A stretch of DNA of 56,849 nucleotides from Paracoccus sp. (in: a-proteobacteria) (GTDB taxonomy: Bacteria; Pseudomonadota; Alphaproteobacteria; Rhodobacterales; Rhodobacteraceae). This document shows positions 35,165-43,668 of this stretch, piece after piece. Each line of letters starts with the position of its first letter. Position 1 is the first letter of the stretch. Where the stretch lies: the NCBI GenBank assembly GCA_030538705.1, contig JAUNTL010000007.1:1-56849 (forward strand), given 5' to 3'. The position numbers were made by a program, and so were the translations under genes. The notes beneath the pieces are model-generated. The model did not search any database. It saw nothing but the letters and a program-made list of their open reading frames with translations, and was not told the origin of the DNA.

Positions 35165-36022
35165 ATGAACGGGGCGGCGGAATTTCTGGTATCGACCGAC
35201 TGGCTGGCGGCACATCTGGGCGAGGCTGACCTGCGGGTGCTGGATGCAAGCTGGCACATGGCGGCGACCGGGCGCGATGCGCGTGCCGAATTTGACGCCG
35301 GCCATATCCCCGGCGCGCGGTTTTTCGATATAGATGCGGTTTCGGCCCCTGACAGCGATCTGCCCCATATGGCGCCGCCACCGGGCATCTTTGCGCGTGC
35401 CCTTGGTGATCTGGGCATCGGTCCGGGTCATTTTGTGGTGATCTATGACGATGCCGCGACACGCAGCGCGGCGCGGGCGTGGTGGACCTTTGATCTGATG
35501 GGCTGGGACCGCGTGGCGGTGCTGGACGGCGGGCTGGCCAAATGGCGTGCCGAGGGCCGCGCGATCAGCACCGCGCCGGTGATCGCGGTCCCCTGCGACC
35601 CGCCCGCACTTGCCCCCCGCCCCGGGCGGCTGCGCGATGCGGCCGAGGTCGCCGCGATCTCTGCGGCGGGCGGGGCACAGATCCTTGATGCCCGCAGCGC
35701 CCCGCGTTTCCGTGGCGAGGCGCCCGAGCCGCGCCCCGGCCTGCGTGCCGGTCATATCCCCGGCGCGCTGAACCTGCCCTTTGACCGGCTTTATAACCCC
35801 GACGGCACGATGAAGGGCGCGGATGCCCTGCGCGCCGAATTCGCGGCGGCGGGCCTTGATCTGACCCGCCCCGTCGTGACCACCTGCGGCTCGGGGATCA
35901 CGGCGGCCTCGCTGTCGCTGGCGCTGGCGGTGCTGGGACATGACAATCACGCGCTTTATGACGGTTCCTGGACCGAATGGGGCGCCAACCCCGATCTGAA
36001 GATCGCAACCGGAGAAGCATGA
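35165..36022 (+). CDS. sseA: 3-mercaptopyruvate/thiosulfate sulfurtransferase (tandem rhodanese)
   Basis: A 285-residue protein with two rhodanese domains. The first (about 8-130) has AGHIPGARFFDIDAV. The second carries the active Cys241 in TTCGSGITAAS, the loop type (CGSGxT) of mercaptopyruvate sulfurtransferases rather than thiosulfate-preferring rhodaneses. It transfers sulfur to cyanide or thiols. The start at 35165 has GGGGG 4 nt upstream. It overlaps the aminotransferase gene (ATGA-type), which could provide the 3-mercaptopyruvate by transaminating cysteine; that link is inferred. The gap 34888-35164 upstream holds no gene. Confidence 0.92.
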   Translation: MNGAAEFLVSTDWLAAHLGEADLRVLDASWHMAATGRDARAEFDAGHIPGARFFDIDAVSAPDSDLPHMAPPPGIFARALGDLGIGPGHFVVIYDDAATRSAARAWWTFDLMGWDRVAVLDGGLAKWRAEGRAISTAPVIAVPCDPPALAPRPGRLRDAAEVAAISAAGGAQILDARSAPRFRGEAPEPRPGLRAGHIPGALNLPFDRLYNPDGTMKGADALRAEFAAAGLDLTRPVVTTCGSGITAASLSLALAVLGHDNHALYDGSWTEWGANPDLKIATGEA

Positions 36023-37206
36023 TGCTGGGCAATCTCAAGCCACAAGCCCCCGACAAGATTCTTGCCCTGATGGGCGAGTTCAGGGCCGATACCCGTCAGG
36101 GCAAGATCGACCTTGGCGTGGGCGTGTATAAGGACCCCAATGGCCTGACCCCGGTGATGCGCGCCGTCAAGGCCGCCGAGCGTCAGATCTGGGAGACGCA
36201 GGACAGCAAGTCCTATACCGCGCTGGCGGGCGAGGCGGATTACCGTGATGCCATGGCGGGTCTGGTTCTGGGCGGTGATGTCCCGGCCGACCGGCTGGCG
36301 AGCGTTGCCACCGTGGGCGGCACCGGCGCGATCCGTCAGGCGCTGGAGCTGATCCGCATGGCCAACCCCGACGCGGTCGTCCATGTCTCGGACCCGACCT
36401 GGCCCAACCATATCTCGATCCTGAACTTTATGGGGCAAGCCTTTGTCGAATACCCATATTTCGACAGTGAAAGCCGGGGCGTGGCCTTTGATGCCATGCT
36501 GGCCGGGATCGGCCGGGCCAGGCGCGGCGATGTCGTGCTGCTGCATGGCTGCTGTCATAACCCGACCGGGGCCAATCCGGATGCCGATCAATGGCAGGCC
36601 ATCGCCGAAAGCCTTGAGCGGACGGGGGCCATACCGCTGATTGATCTGGCCTATCAGGGCTTTGGCGACGGGCTGGACGAGGATGCGGCGGCGACGCGGA
36701 TGCTGGCCGCGCGCCTGCCCGAGGTGCTGATCGCCGCCTCATGCAGCAAGAATTTCGGCATTTACCGCGAGCGCACCGGCATTCTGATGGCCCTGACCGA
36801 GGGCGGTGCCGCGACGGCGCTGACCCAGGGCGCGATGGCCTATCTGAACCGGCAGAACTATTCCTTTCCGCCCGATCACGGCGCGCGCATCGTCTCGACC
36901 ATTCTGACCGATGCCGCGCTCAGCGCCGACTGGAAGGCCGAACTTGAAGAGGTGCGCCAGACCATGCTGGCGCTGCGCGAGCAACTCGCGGGCGAGCTGC
37001 GCACGCTGACCGGCAGTGACCGGTTTGACTTTATCGCGCGCCATCGCGGCATGTTCTCGCGCCTTGGTGCGACCCCGGAACAGGTCGCGCGGATCAAGGA
37101 AGAGGCGGCGATCTATATGGTTGGTGACTCGCGGCTGAATATCGCCGGGCTGAATCGCGACAGCGTGCCGATCCTTGCCCGCGCCATCGTCGAGGCCGGG
37201 ATCTGA
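36019..37206 (+). CDS. Class I aromatic/aspartate aminotransferase
   Basis: A 395-residue PLP enzyme of the AspC/TyrB type. The N-terminus MGEFRADTRQGKIDLGVGVY is diagnostic. The PLP Lys is at about residue 243 in SCSKNFGIYRERTG; Asp and Tyr ligands lie in IPLIDLAYQGFGDG. The C-terminal Arg that binds the alpha-carboxylate is in GDSRLNIAGL. It moves amino groups between aromatic or acidic amino acids and 2-oxoglutarate. Two tandem ATGs (36019, 36022) overlap the sulfurtransferase stop, so translation is coupled. Confidence 0.95.
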   Translation: MMLGNLKPQAPDKILALMGEFRADTRQGKIDLGVGVYKDPNGLTPVMRAVKAAERQIWETQDSKSYTALAGEADYRDAMAGLVLGGDVPADRLASVATVGGTGAIRQALELIRMANPDAVVHVSDPTWPNHISILNFMGQAFVEYPYFDSESRGVAFDAMLAGIGRARRGDVVLLHGCCHNPTGANPDADQWQAIAESLERTGAIPLIDLAYQGFGDGLDEDAAATRMLAARLPEVLIAASCSKNFGIYRERTGILMALTEGGAATALTQGAMAYLNRQNYSFPPDHGARIVSTILTDAALSADWKAELEEVRQTMLALREQLAGELRTLTGSDRFDFIARHRGMFSRLGATPEQVARIKEEAAIYMVGDSRLNIAGLNRDSVPILARAIVEAGI

Positions 37207-37218
37207 CAGGCGGGGCCG

Positions 37219-37245
37219 GCGGCCATCCCCACGGGGATCGGCCGC
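37219..37245 (+). terminator. Stable hairpin after the sseA-aminotransferase pair
   Basis: A 12-bp stem with one bulge (GCGGCCATCCCC with GGGGATCGGCCGC). It begins 13 nt after the stop codon. There is no T-run, so it may act as a mRNA end stabiliser or a Rho-assisted terminator. The following 37246-37530 shows no gene. Confidence 0.45.
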
Positions 37246-37530
37246 AGCACCGCGCCCGTTGTCTCGCGGATCTGCTCTGCCCGGCGCGGATCCGGCTGTG
37301 TCCGGGGCGCAGGCAATATCTGTCTGCCCGGATGTGATCCGCGCGTCAGGCAGCCGTGACCATCCGTGCCTGCCGGCGGATATTTCGCCGGGCGGTGAAT
37401 GCCGGGCGGGCGGTCGTTCCCCGGCTGGCGGCGCTGCGGCGTGGCCAGGTTGCCGACCCCATAGCTTGCGCACTTGCAGCGCGTTTCATCCGGCAAAGAG
37501 ACCGCGCGGGATGCGCCGGGTGTGGGGCAT

Positions 37531-37854
37531 GTCCGCTCCGCGCGCGGGCGCGTGGATCGAGGCGGCAGCGGCCCATGGTTGGGGGCCATGTCCACCCCGC
37601 GCGCGCGGGCGCGTGGGCAGGCCACCGGATACCAACGCAGGAAGCAGAGTCCGCCCCGCGCGCGGGCGTGTGATATTGAGGCGCTGTGCGTGATCGACAT
37701 CAGCGGTGCGTCCACCCCGCGCGCGGGCGTGTGCTGACGGGATCGTCGATCATCTGTTGATCGTCTTCCGTCCACCCCGCGCGCGGGCGTGTGCTGTCCG
37801 CGCCCTGTGATCCAGCCGAAAATACCGTGTCCGCCCCGCGCGCGCGTGTGATAT
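37531..37854. CRISPR. CRISPR-like array, six repeats, ~60-bp period, no cas genes nearby
   Basis: Repeat starts are at 37531, 37590, 37649, 37710, 37770 and 37829 (spacings 59, 59, 61, 60, 59). The shared core is GTCC[AG]CCCCGCGCGCGGGC, then G[TC]GTG; extending by 4 nt gives a repeat near 28 nt and spacers near 32 nt. The core is palindromic. The five intervening sequences are unlike one another by eye. The repeats vary at several positions and the last lacks 2 nt, so the array looks old. Translation gives the repeated HTPARGVD/SHARARGG pattern typical of such arrays. Flanks 37246-37530 and 37855-38051 hold no gene, leader-like A/T-rich stretch or cas gene. Confidence 0.55.
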
Positions 37855-38051
37855 GGCAAGGGGTCGCGGCCGGCCGCCCCGGCGATATCATGCGCCATGC
37901 CAATATGGCCGGCCCCGGCCCTCATGCGGGTGCCGTCATGGTCATGGGGCCGTCCGGCCGGCCCGCATGCGGGAAACCTGCCGGCAGGCGCATCACCGAA
38001 GGGCAGCGCAAGGTGGTGCATGAGGCCGGTTTTTCCCGCGGCAAACCGGGT

Positions 38052-38300
38052 TTACGGGTTGATCGCCTGAACCTCGGGTGGGGGCGGGCGGATCATCGGT
38101 GCGGCCTCGATCACCATGGGGACCAGCCCTTCGCCGCCTGCGTCGATCAGCGCGAGCAGCTGACGGCGCATCCTCGGCTCCCAATAGTCGTTGATATGGG
38201 CCGCAAGCCCCGTGGCGCGCCCTTCCGGCGGGCGGCTTTCCATAAAGCGGGCGATCTGGTTCGCCATGCGGGCGATTTTCGGGGGGGCGGATGTGATCAT
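38052..38300 (-). CDS. fdsD: NAD-dependent formate dehydrogenase delta subunit
   Basis: An 82-residue protein that starts 25 nt after the fdsA stop. It has KIARMANQIARFMESRPP near residues 8-26, HINDYWEPRMRRQLL (35-49) and a Pro-rich end. This is the short FdsD family that stabilises the soluble FdsABG complex. It is the last gene of the fds operon. In the usual order an fdsC (fdhD) gene lies between fdsA and fdsD; it is absent here. Confidence 0.9.
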   Translation of the reverse strand: MITSAPPKIARMANQIARFMESRPPEGRATGLAAHINDYWEPRMRRQLLALIDAGGEGLVPMVIEAAPMIRPPPPEVQAINP

Positions 38301-38325
38301 CGCCGGTCTCCTGCGCGGCGGATCG

Positions 38326-41205
38326 TCATTCGGCCGCCGGCAGGATGCGGCGCGCGCGGGCGGCCTGCTCGGCATAGTCGCGCTGCCAGTCGGTCGGTCC
38401 GTTGGACGGGGTGACCTGCACCGCCGTCACCTTGTATTCCGGGCAGTTGGTTGCCCAGTCGGAGTGATCGGTGGTGATGACATTGGCCTGCGTTTCGGGG
38501 TGATGAAAGGTCGTGTAGACGACACCGGGCGATACGCGGTCGGTGATTTCTGCCCGCAGGGTCGTCTCGCCGGCGCGGCTGGCCAGCCGCACCATGTCGC
38601 CGGCCCGGATGCCGCGGTTTTCCGCATCATGGGGATGGATCTCCAGCAGATCCTCGTCATGCCATGTGCTGTTGGGCGTCCGCCGGGTCTGGGCGCCGAC
38701 ATTATATTGCGACAGGATGCGCCCGGTCGTCAGCAGCAGCGGATAGCGCGGGCCGGTGCGCTCGTCGGTGGGGACATATTCGGTGCGGATGAACCGGCCG
38801 CGGCCGCGGACGAAACCGTCGATATGCATCATCGGCGTGCCTTCGGGGGCATCGGCGTTGCACGGCCATTGCACCGAACCCAGCCGGTCCAGCAGGTCAT
38901 AGCTGACGCCGGCAAAGCTGGGCGTGGTGGCGGCGATCTCGTCCATGATCTGCGCGGGATGGGTATAGCACCATTCCGCGCCCATGGCGTTGGCGAACAT
39001 CTGCGTCACCTGCCAGTCGGCATAGCCCTGACGCGGCGCCATGACACGACGCACCGGGTTGATACGGCGCTCGGCATTGGTGAATGTGCCATCCTTTTCC
39101 AGAAATGACGATCCCGGAAAGAACACATGGGCGTAATTCGCCGTCTCGTTCAGAAACAGGTCATGGACGATGACACAATCCATCGCCGCAAGGGCCGCCG
39201 CGACATGGGTTGTGTCGGGGTCCGATTGCAAGATGTCCTCGCCCTGACAATACAGCCCGCGAAAGCTGCCCTCGATGGCGGCATCGAGCATATTGGGGAT
39301 GCGCAGTCCCGGCTCGGGGTCGATCTTCACGCCCCACAGGTTTTCATAGATCGCCCGCACATCCGGGTCTTTGACATGACGATAGCCGGGCAGCTCATGC
39401 GGGAATGATCCCATATCGCAGGAACCCTGAACATTGTTCTGCCCGCGCAGGGGGTTCACCCCGCATCCCGGCCGCCCGATATTGCCGGTCAGCATGGCAA
39501 GATTGGCAATCCCGATCACCGTGGTCGAACCCTGGGAATGTTCGGTCACGCCCAGCCCGTAATAGATCGCGCCATTCCCGCCTGTGGCGTAAAGACGTGC
39601 GGCCGCGCGCAGCTCGGCCGCAGGCACCCCGGTCAGCGCCTCGACCGCCTCGGGGCTGTGGCGGGGGTCGCGGATGAATTCGGCGTAATCGGCGAATTCC
39701 TCGGCGTCGCAGCGGGTGCGGATGAAATCGGCGTCGAACAGGTTTTCGGTCACGATGACATGGGCCATTGCGGTCACCACCGCGACATTCGTGCCCGGGG
39801 TCAGCGCCAGATGATGCGCGGCGCGGAAATGCGGGCCTTCGTACATCTCGGTCCGGCGCGGGTCGATCAGGATCAGCCTGGCGCCTGCGCGCAGGCGTTT
39901 CTTCAGCCGCGCGGCAAAGACCGGATGGGCGGCATGCGGGTTGGCGCCGATGACAAGCGCGACATCGCAGGCCTCGACCGAATCGAAATCCTGCGTCCCG
40001 GCCGAGGTGCCAAAGGTCTGTCCCAGCCCATAGCCGGTGGGCGAATGGCAGACGCGCGCACAGGTGTCGGTATTGTTGTTGCCAAATACCGCGCGGGTCA
40101 GCTTCTGGACCAGATATGTTTCCTCATTCGTGCAGCGCGACGAGGTGATGACGCCGACCGACTGGCGCCCGTGTTCGGCCTGAATGGCCCGCATCCGGCT
40201 GGCGGCGAACTCCATGGCCTCGGTCCATGAAACCTCGCGCCACGGATCGGTGATCCTCTCGCGGATCATGGGCTTGAGGATGCGGTCGGGGTGGCTGGCA
40301 TAGCCCCAGGCAAAGCGGCCCTTGACGCAGCTGTGGCCCCGGTTGGCCTTGGCGTCCTTGTGCGGGACCATGCGCACCAGCTGATCGCCGCGCATCTCGG
40401 CGCGGAACTGGCAGCCGACGCCGCAATAGGCGCAGGTCGTGACGATGGCATGTTCGGGCGTGCCGATCGCGATCACCGATTTCTCGATCAGGGTCGCCGT
40501 CGGGCAGGCCTGCACACAGGCCCCGCAGGAGACGCAATCCGAGGTCAGAAAGCTGTCGGCAGCCCCCCCCGCATGCACGCGCGAGTCCCAGCCGCGCCCC
40601 GAGATGGTCAGCGCGAATGTCCCCTGCACCTCTTCGCAGGCGCGCACGCAGCGGTTGCAGACGATGCATTTCGACGGATCATAGCTGAAATAGGGGTTGC
40701 TGTCGTCATGCGCCCGCCAGTCAGGGTTGGCCAATTCGCCGCTGCGCTGGCGGAAATGGGTTGCCTGTGCGTCATAGCGCATATCACGCAGGCCGACCGC
40801 CCCGGCCATGTCCTGCAATTCACAATCACCATTGGCCGCGCAGGTCAGGCAGTCCAGCGGATGGTCGCTGATATACAGCTCCATCACCCCGCGGCGCAGA
40901 TCTGCCAGCCGCCCGGTCTGGGTGCGCACGACCATCCCCGGCGTGACCGGGGTCGTGCATGAGGCCGGCGTGCCGGCGCGGCCCTCGATCTCGACCAGAC
41001 ACAGCCGGCAGGAGCCAAACGCCTCGAGGTTGTCGCTGGCGCAAAGCCTGGGGACGCTGATCCCGGCCTCGGCCGCCGCGCGCATGACCGATGTCCCTTC
41101 GGGGACGGTCACGGCAAAGCCGTCGATCTCCAGCGTGATCATGATATCCGAGCGGCTGGCCGGTGTGCCCATGTCGCGCGTGCCGGGGATGATGAAATCC
41201 TTCAT
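38326..41205 (-). CDS. fdsA: NAD-dependent formate dehydrogenase alpha subunit (Mo-bis-MGD)
   Basis: A 959-residue catalytic subunit that oxidises formate to CO2 in the cytoplasm. Cluster ligands can be read: [2Fe-2S] Cys55, 66, 69, 83; His-Cys3 cluster His115, Cys119, 122, 128; two [4Fe-4S] sets at Cys180/183/186/190 and 224/227/230/234; the Mo-domain [4Fe-4S] at Cys258/261/265 and 293. The Mo-ligating Cys is residue 386 in RVCHSPTGYG, followed by His387, exactly the position known for Rhodobacter capsulatus FdsA. The C-terminal molybdopterin domain is complete. It overlaps fosX by 4 nt. Confidence 0.97.
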   Translation of the reverse strand: MKDFIIPGTRDMGTPASRSDIMITLEIDGFAVTVPEGTSVMRAAAEAGISVPRLCASDNLEAFGSCRLCLVEIEGRAGTPASCTTPVTPGMVVRTQTGRLADLRRGVMELYISDHPLDCLTCAANGDCELQDMAGAVGLRDMRYDAQATHFRQRSGELANPDWRAHDDSNPYFSYDPSKCIVCNRCVRACEEVQGTFALTISGRGWDSRVHAGGAADSFLTSDCVSCGACVQACPTATLIEKSVIAIGTPEHAIVTTCAYCGVGCQFRAEMRGDQLVRMVPHKDAKANRGHSCVKGRFAWGYASHPDRILKPMIRERITDPWREVSWTEAMEFAASRMRAIQAEHGRQSVGVITSSRCTNEETYLVQKLTRAVFGNNNTDTCARVCHSPTGYGLGQTFGTSAGTQDFDSVEACDVALVIGANPHAAHPVFAARLKKRLRAGARLILIDPRRTEMYEGPHFRAAHHLALTPGTNVAVVTAMAHVIVTENLFDADFIRTRCDAEEFADYAEFIRDPRHSPEAVEALTGVPAAELRAAARLYATGGNGAIYYGLGVTEHSQGSTTVIGIANLAMLTGNIGRPGCGVNPLRGQNNVQGSCDMGSFPHELPGYRHVKDPDVRAIYENLWGVKIDPEPGLRIPNMLDAAIEGSFRGLYCQGEDILQSDPDTTHVAAALAAMDCVIVHDLFLNETANYAHVFFPGSSFLEKDGTFTNAERRINPVRRVMAPRQGYADWQVTQMFANAMGAEWCYTHPAQIMDEIAATTPSFAGVSYDLLDRLGSVQWPCNADAPEGTPMMHIDGFVRGRGRFIRTEYVPTDERTGPRYPLLLTTGRILSQYNVGAQTRRTPNSTWHDEDLLEIHPHDAENRGIRAGDMVRLASRAGETTLRAEITDRVSPGVVYTTFHHPETQANVITTDHSDWATNCPEYKVTAVQVTPSNGPTDWQRDYAEQAARARRILPAAE

Positions 41206-41621
41206 TCGGCGGTCTCCTGTGGCGCGGTATAACGGCCGAGCCGTTGGGCCAGCGTGCCGCTATGCAGCTCGAACAGATGATTATCGTCGTCATGGAAATA
41301 GATTGACCGGCCCTCGCCCTCGACCCGCGGGCGCGGCGGGCGGATCTCCAGCCCTAGGTCAAGGATGCGCTGATGCAGCACATCATAATCGGCGTCGTCG
41401 ATCTGAAAGGCGATGTGGTTATAGCTGCGTTCCGGCAGGGGCGCGCCCTGCATCACCGCAATCCACAGCCCGCCCGCGACAAAGAACCGTTCCCGCGACA
41501 GCGAAAAGGTATTCTCGCCGCTGTCATAGACCTGCTGCGCGCCCAGAACAGAGGTCAGGATCGCGGTCATCCGATCGAGATCGCGGCAGATAAAGGTCAT
41601 ATGCGACAGGCCGGTTATCAT
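41202..41621 (-). CDS. fosX: FosX-type fosfomycin hydratase (VOC superfamily)
   Basis: A 139-residue metalloenzyme subunit. Predicted Mn ligands His7 (LSHMTF), His69 (SYNHIAF) and Glu118 (HLFELH) fall at the exact positions known for FosX. Glu44 (SRERFF), the general base that lets FosX use water rather than a thiol, is also present. ERSYNHIAFQI and GEGRSIYFHDDDNHLFELH closely resemble FosX of Mesorhizobium and Listeria by memory. It would hydrolyse the epoxide of fosfomycin, or of a natural phosphonate. It overlaps both fdsB and fdsA by 4 nt. A formate-related role cannot be excluded. Confidence 0.88.
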   Translation of the reverse strand: MITGLSHMTFICRDLDRMTAILTSVLGAQQVYDSGENTFSLSRERFFVAGGLWIAVMQGAPLPERSYNHIAFQIDDADYDVLHQRILDLGLEIRPPRPRVEGEGRSIYFHDDDNHLFELHSGTLAQRLGRYTAPQETAE

Positions 41622-43144
41622 TCTGCGGCCTCTTGCCGGGGGGCGAAATCCTCGGGGAAGTGGTCAAGCGCGGACAGCACCGGATAGGGCGTAAAGCCGC
41701 CAAGCGCGCAGAGGCTGCCCGATTTCATGACCTCGCACAGATCACGCAGCAGGGTCTCGGCACCCGGATCACCGGCGCCGATGCGGTCGATGGTTTCGAC
41801 ACCGCGCACCGCGCCGATCCGGCAGGGGGTGCATTTGCCACAGCTTTCAATGGCGCAGAACTCCATCGCAAAGCGCGCCATGTCGCGCATGTTCAGCCGG
41901 TCATCGGCAAGGGTCAGACCGGCATGCCCGATCAGCCCGCCGGCACGTGCGAAATCCTCATAGGTAAAGGGCGTGTCGAACAGCGCGGGCGGAAACCACG
42001 CCCCCAGCGGCCCGCCGACCTGCACCGCGCGCAGCGGCCTGCCCGAGGCGGTGCCGCCGCCGATATCGTTCACGATCTCGCCCAGCGTCAGCCCGAAGGC
42101 GGTTTCGAACAGCCCGCCATATTTCACATTGCCCGCCAGTTGCAGCGCCATCGTGCCATGCGAGCGGCCCATGCCGAAGTTGCGGTAAAAATCCGCCCCG
42201 CGATCCATGATGACCGGCACCGAGGCCAGCGAGATGACGTTATTGACCACCGTAGGCCGGCCCATGAATCCGGCAAGCGCCGGCAGGGGCGGCTTGGCGC
42301 GCACCACGCCGCGCTTGCCCTCAAGACTGTTGAGAAGGCTGGTCTCCTCGCCGCAGACATAGGCGCCGGCGCCGGTGCGGATCTCCATGTCAAAGGCGCG
42401 GGCGGAACCGAGGATGTTGTCCCCCAGTATCCCGGCGGCGCGGGCGATCGCGATGGCGCTCTCCATCCGGGCGATGGCGTCGGGATATTCAGAGCGGGTA
42501 TAGACATAGCCCCGGCTCGCGCCGACGGCGATGCCGGCAATCGCCATGCCTTCGATCAGGGTAAAGGGATCGCCCTCCATCAGCATACGGTCGGCAAATG
42601 TCGCGCTGTCGCCCTCATCGGCATTGCAGATGATATATTTCTGCGGTCCGGGCGCGTCATGGACGGTCTGCCATTTGATCCCGGTCGGAAAGCCCGCGCC
42701 GCCGCGCCCGCGCAGGCCCGAGGCGGTGATCTCGGCGATGATCTCTGCGGGGGTCATGGTCACGGCGCGGCGCAGCCCGCGCAGCCCGTGGTGCAGTTCG
42801 TATTCATCCACAGAAAGCGGATCGGTCACGCCGACGCGGGCAAAGGTCAGGCGCGTCTGGCGCCGCATCCATGACAGTTCTTCGGTCAGGCCAAGCGCCT
42901 TTGGGTGGGTCTTGGGGTCATCAAACAGCGCCGGCACGTCCTGCGGCGTCATCGGGCCAAAACCCGAACGGCCAAGGTCGGTCGCGATCTCGACCAGCGG
43001 TTCCAGCCAGATCATCCCGCGAGAGCCATTGCGCGTGATCTCGACCCCGATCCCGCGCCGCGCGGCCTCGTCGCGGATCGCATCGGCGATCTGATCGGCG
43101 CCGAGGGCACGGGCCGCTGCATCGGCAGGCACGTAGATCCGCAT
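41618..43144 (-). CDS. fdsB: NAD-dependent formate dehydrogenase beta subunit (FMN/NADH)
   Basis: A 508-residue NuoF-type flavoprotein fused at its N-terminus to a thioredoxin-like domain (about 1-70). GRGGAGFPTGIKW is the NADH/FMN loop, and ICNADEGDSATFADR and GAGAYVCGEETSLLNS follow. The [4Fe-4S] motif SCGKCTPCRIG is near residue 425. It passes electrons from the alpha subunit to NAD. The ATG at 43144 shares one base with the fdsG stop; the frame is open upstream, but earlier starts do not fit. Confidence 0.96.
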   Translation of the reverse strand: MRIYVPADAAARALGADQIADAIRDEAARRGIGVEITRNGSRGMIWLEPLVEIATDLGRSGFGPMTPQDVPALFDDPKTHPKALGLTEELSWMRRQTRLTFARVGVTDPLSVDEYELHHGLRGLRRAVTMTPAEIIAEITASGLRGRGGAGFPTGIKWQTVHDAPGPQKYIICNADEGDSATFADRMLMEGDPFTLIEGMAIAGIAVGASRGYVYTRSEYPDAIARMESAIAIARAAGILGDNILGSARAFDMEIRTGAGAYVCGEETSLLNSLEGKRGVVRAKPPLPALAGFMGRPTVVNNVISLASVPVIMDRGADFYRNFGMGRSHGTMALQLAGNVKYGGLFETAFGLTLGEIVNDIGGGTASGRPLRAVQVGGPLGAWFPPALFDTPFTYEDFARAGGLIGHAGLTLADDRLNMRDMARFAMEFCAIESCGKCTPCRIGAVRGVETIDRIGAGDPGAETLLRDLCEVMKSGSLCALGGFTPYPVLSALDHFPEDFAPRQEAAE

Positions 43145-43623
43145 CAGACCAGCCCCGCGATCAGCTGGTCCAACCCTTCGCCATCCAGCCGTGCGACCGG
43201 GCGGCCGTCGATCATCGCCGCCGGTCCGCAGGCGCACAGGCCCAGACAAAAGGCCGGCTCCAGCGTGATGCGCCCGTCGGGCGTGGTCTGATGCCAGTCC
43301 AGTCCGAGGGACGCGCGGGCGTGTCCGGCCAGTGCCGCGCCGCCGACGGCCTGACATGCCTCGGCCCGGCAGATACGCAGGATATGGCGCCCCGCCGGGC
43401 TGTCGCGGAAATCATGATAAAAGCTGACGACGCCGTAAACCTCGGCCTCGGACAGGTTCAGCGCCCCCGCGATCTGGCCCAGCAGATCCGCCGGCACATA
43501 GCCAAAAGCCGCCTGCACGTCATGCAAGATCGGCAGCAAGGCGCCCTCGCGCGTCTGGTGGCGCGCCAGAATCTGCGCGACGGCGGCGTCGCGTTCGGAC
43601 ATCAGGGCCGGCTGTGCGGACAT
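43144..43623 (-). CDS. fdsG: NAD-dependent formate dehydrogenase gamma subunit ([2Fe-2S])
   Basis: A 159-residue NuoE-like thioredoxin-fold ferredoxin. Cys85 and Cys90 (ICRAEACQ) with Cys126 and Cys130 (FCLGLCACGP) hold the [2Fe-2S] cluster. EVYGVVSFYHDFR is the usual NuoE helix-strand motif. The start at 43623 has GGGAG 7 nt upstream. An earlier Met at 43647 is less likely. It lies 45 nt after the LysR gene and begins the enzyme part of the operon. Confidence 0.95.
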   Translation of the reverse strand: MSAQPALMSERDAAVAQILARHQTREGALLPILHDVQAAFGYVPADLLGQIAGALNLSEAEVYGVVSFYHDFRDSPAGRHILRICRAEACQAVGGAALAGHARASLGLDWHQTTPDGRITLEPAFCLGLCACGPAAMIDGRPVARLDGEGLDQLIAGLV

Positions 43624-43668
43624 GGCTACTCCCTTTGCCGGCAGCATAGCGCAGCCGCAGGGCAGGGT

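Noticed and set aside
33025-35418. A 797-codon minus-strand frame
   Set aside because: Shadow of the ThDP enzyme and sulfurtransferase genes; no family features, His/Arg/Gly-rich as usual for GC-rich antisense frames.
37113-38021. A 302-codon minus-strand frame with repeated TPARGVD-like segments
   Set aside because: The repeats are the translation of the CRISPR-like array; it also runs into the 3' end of the aminotransferase gene.
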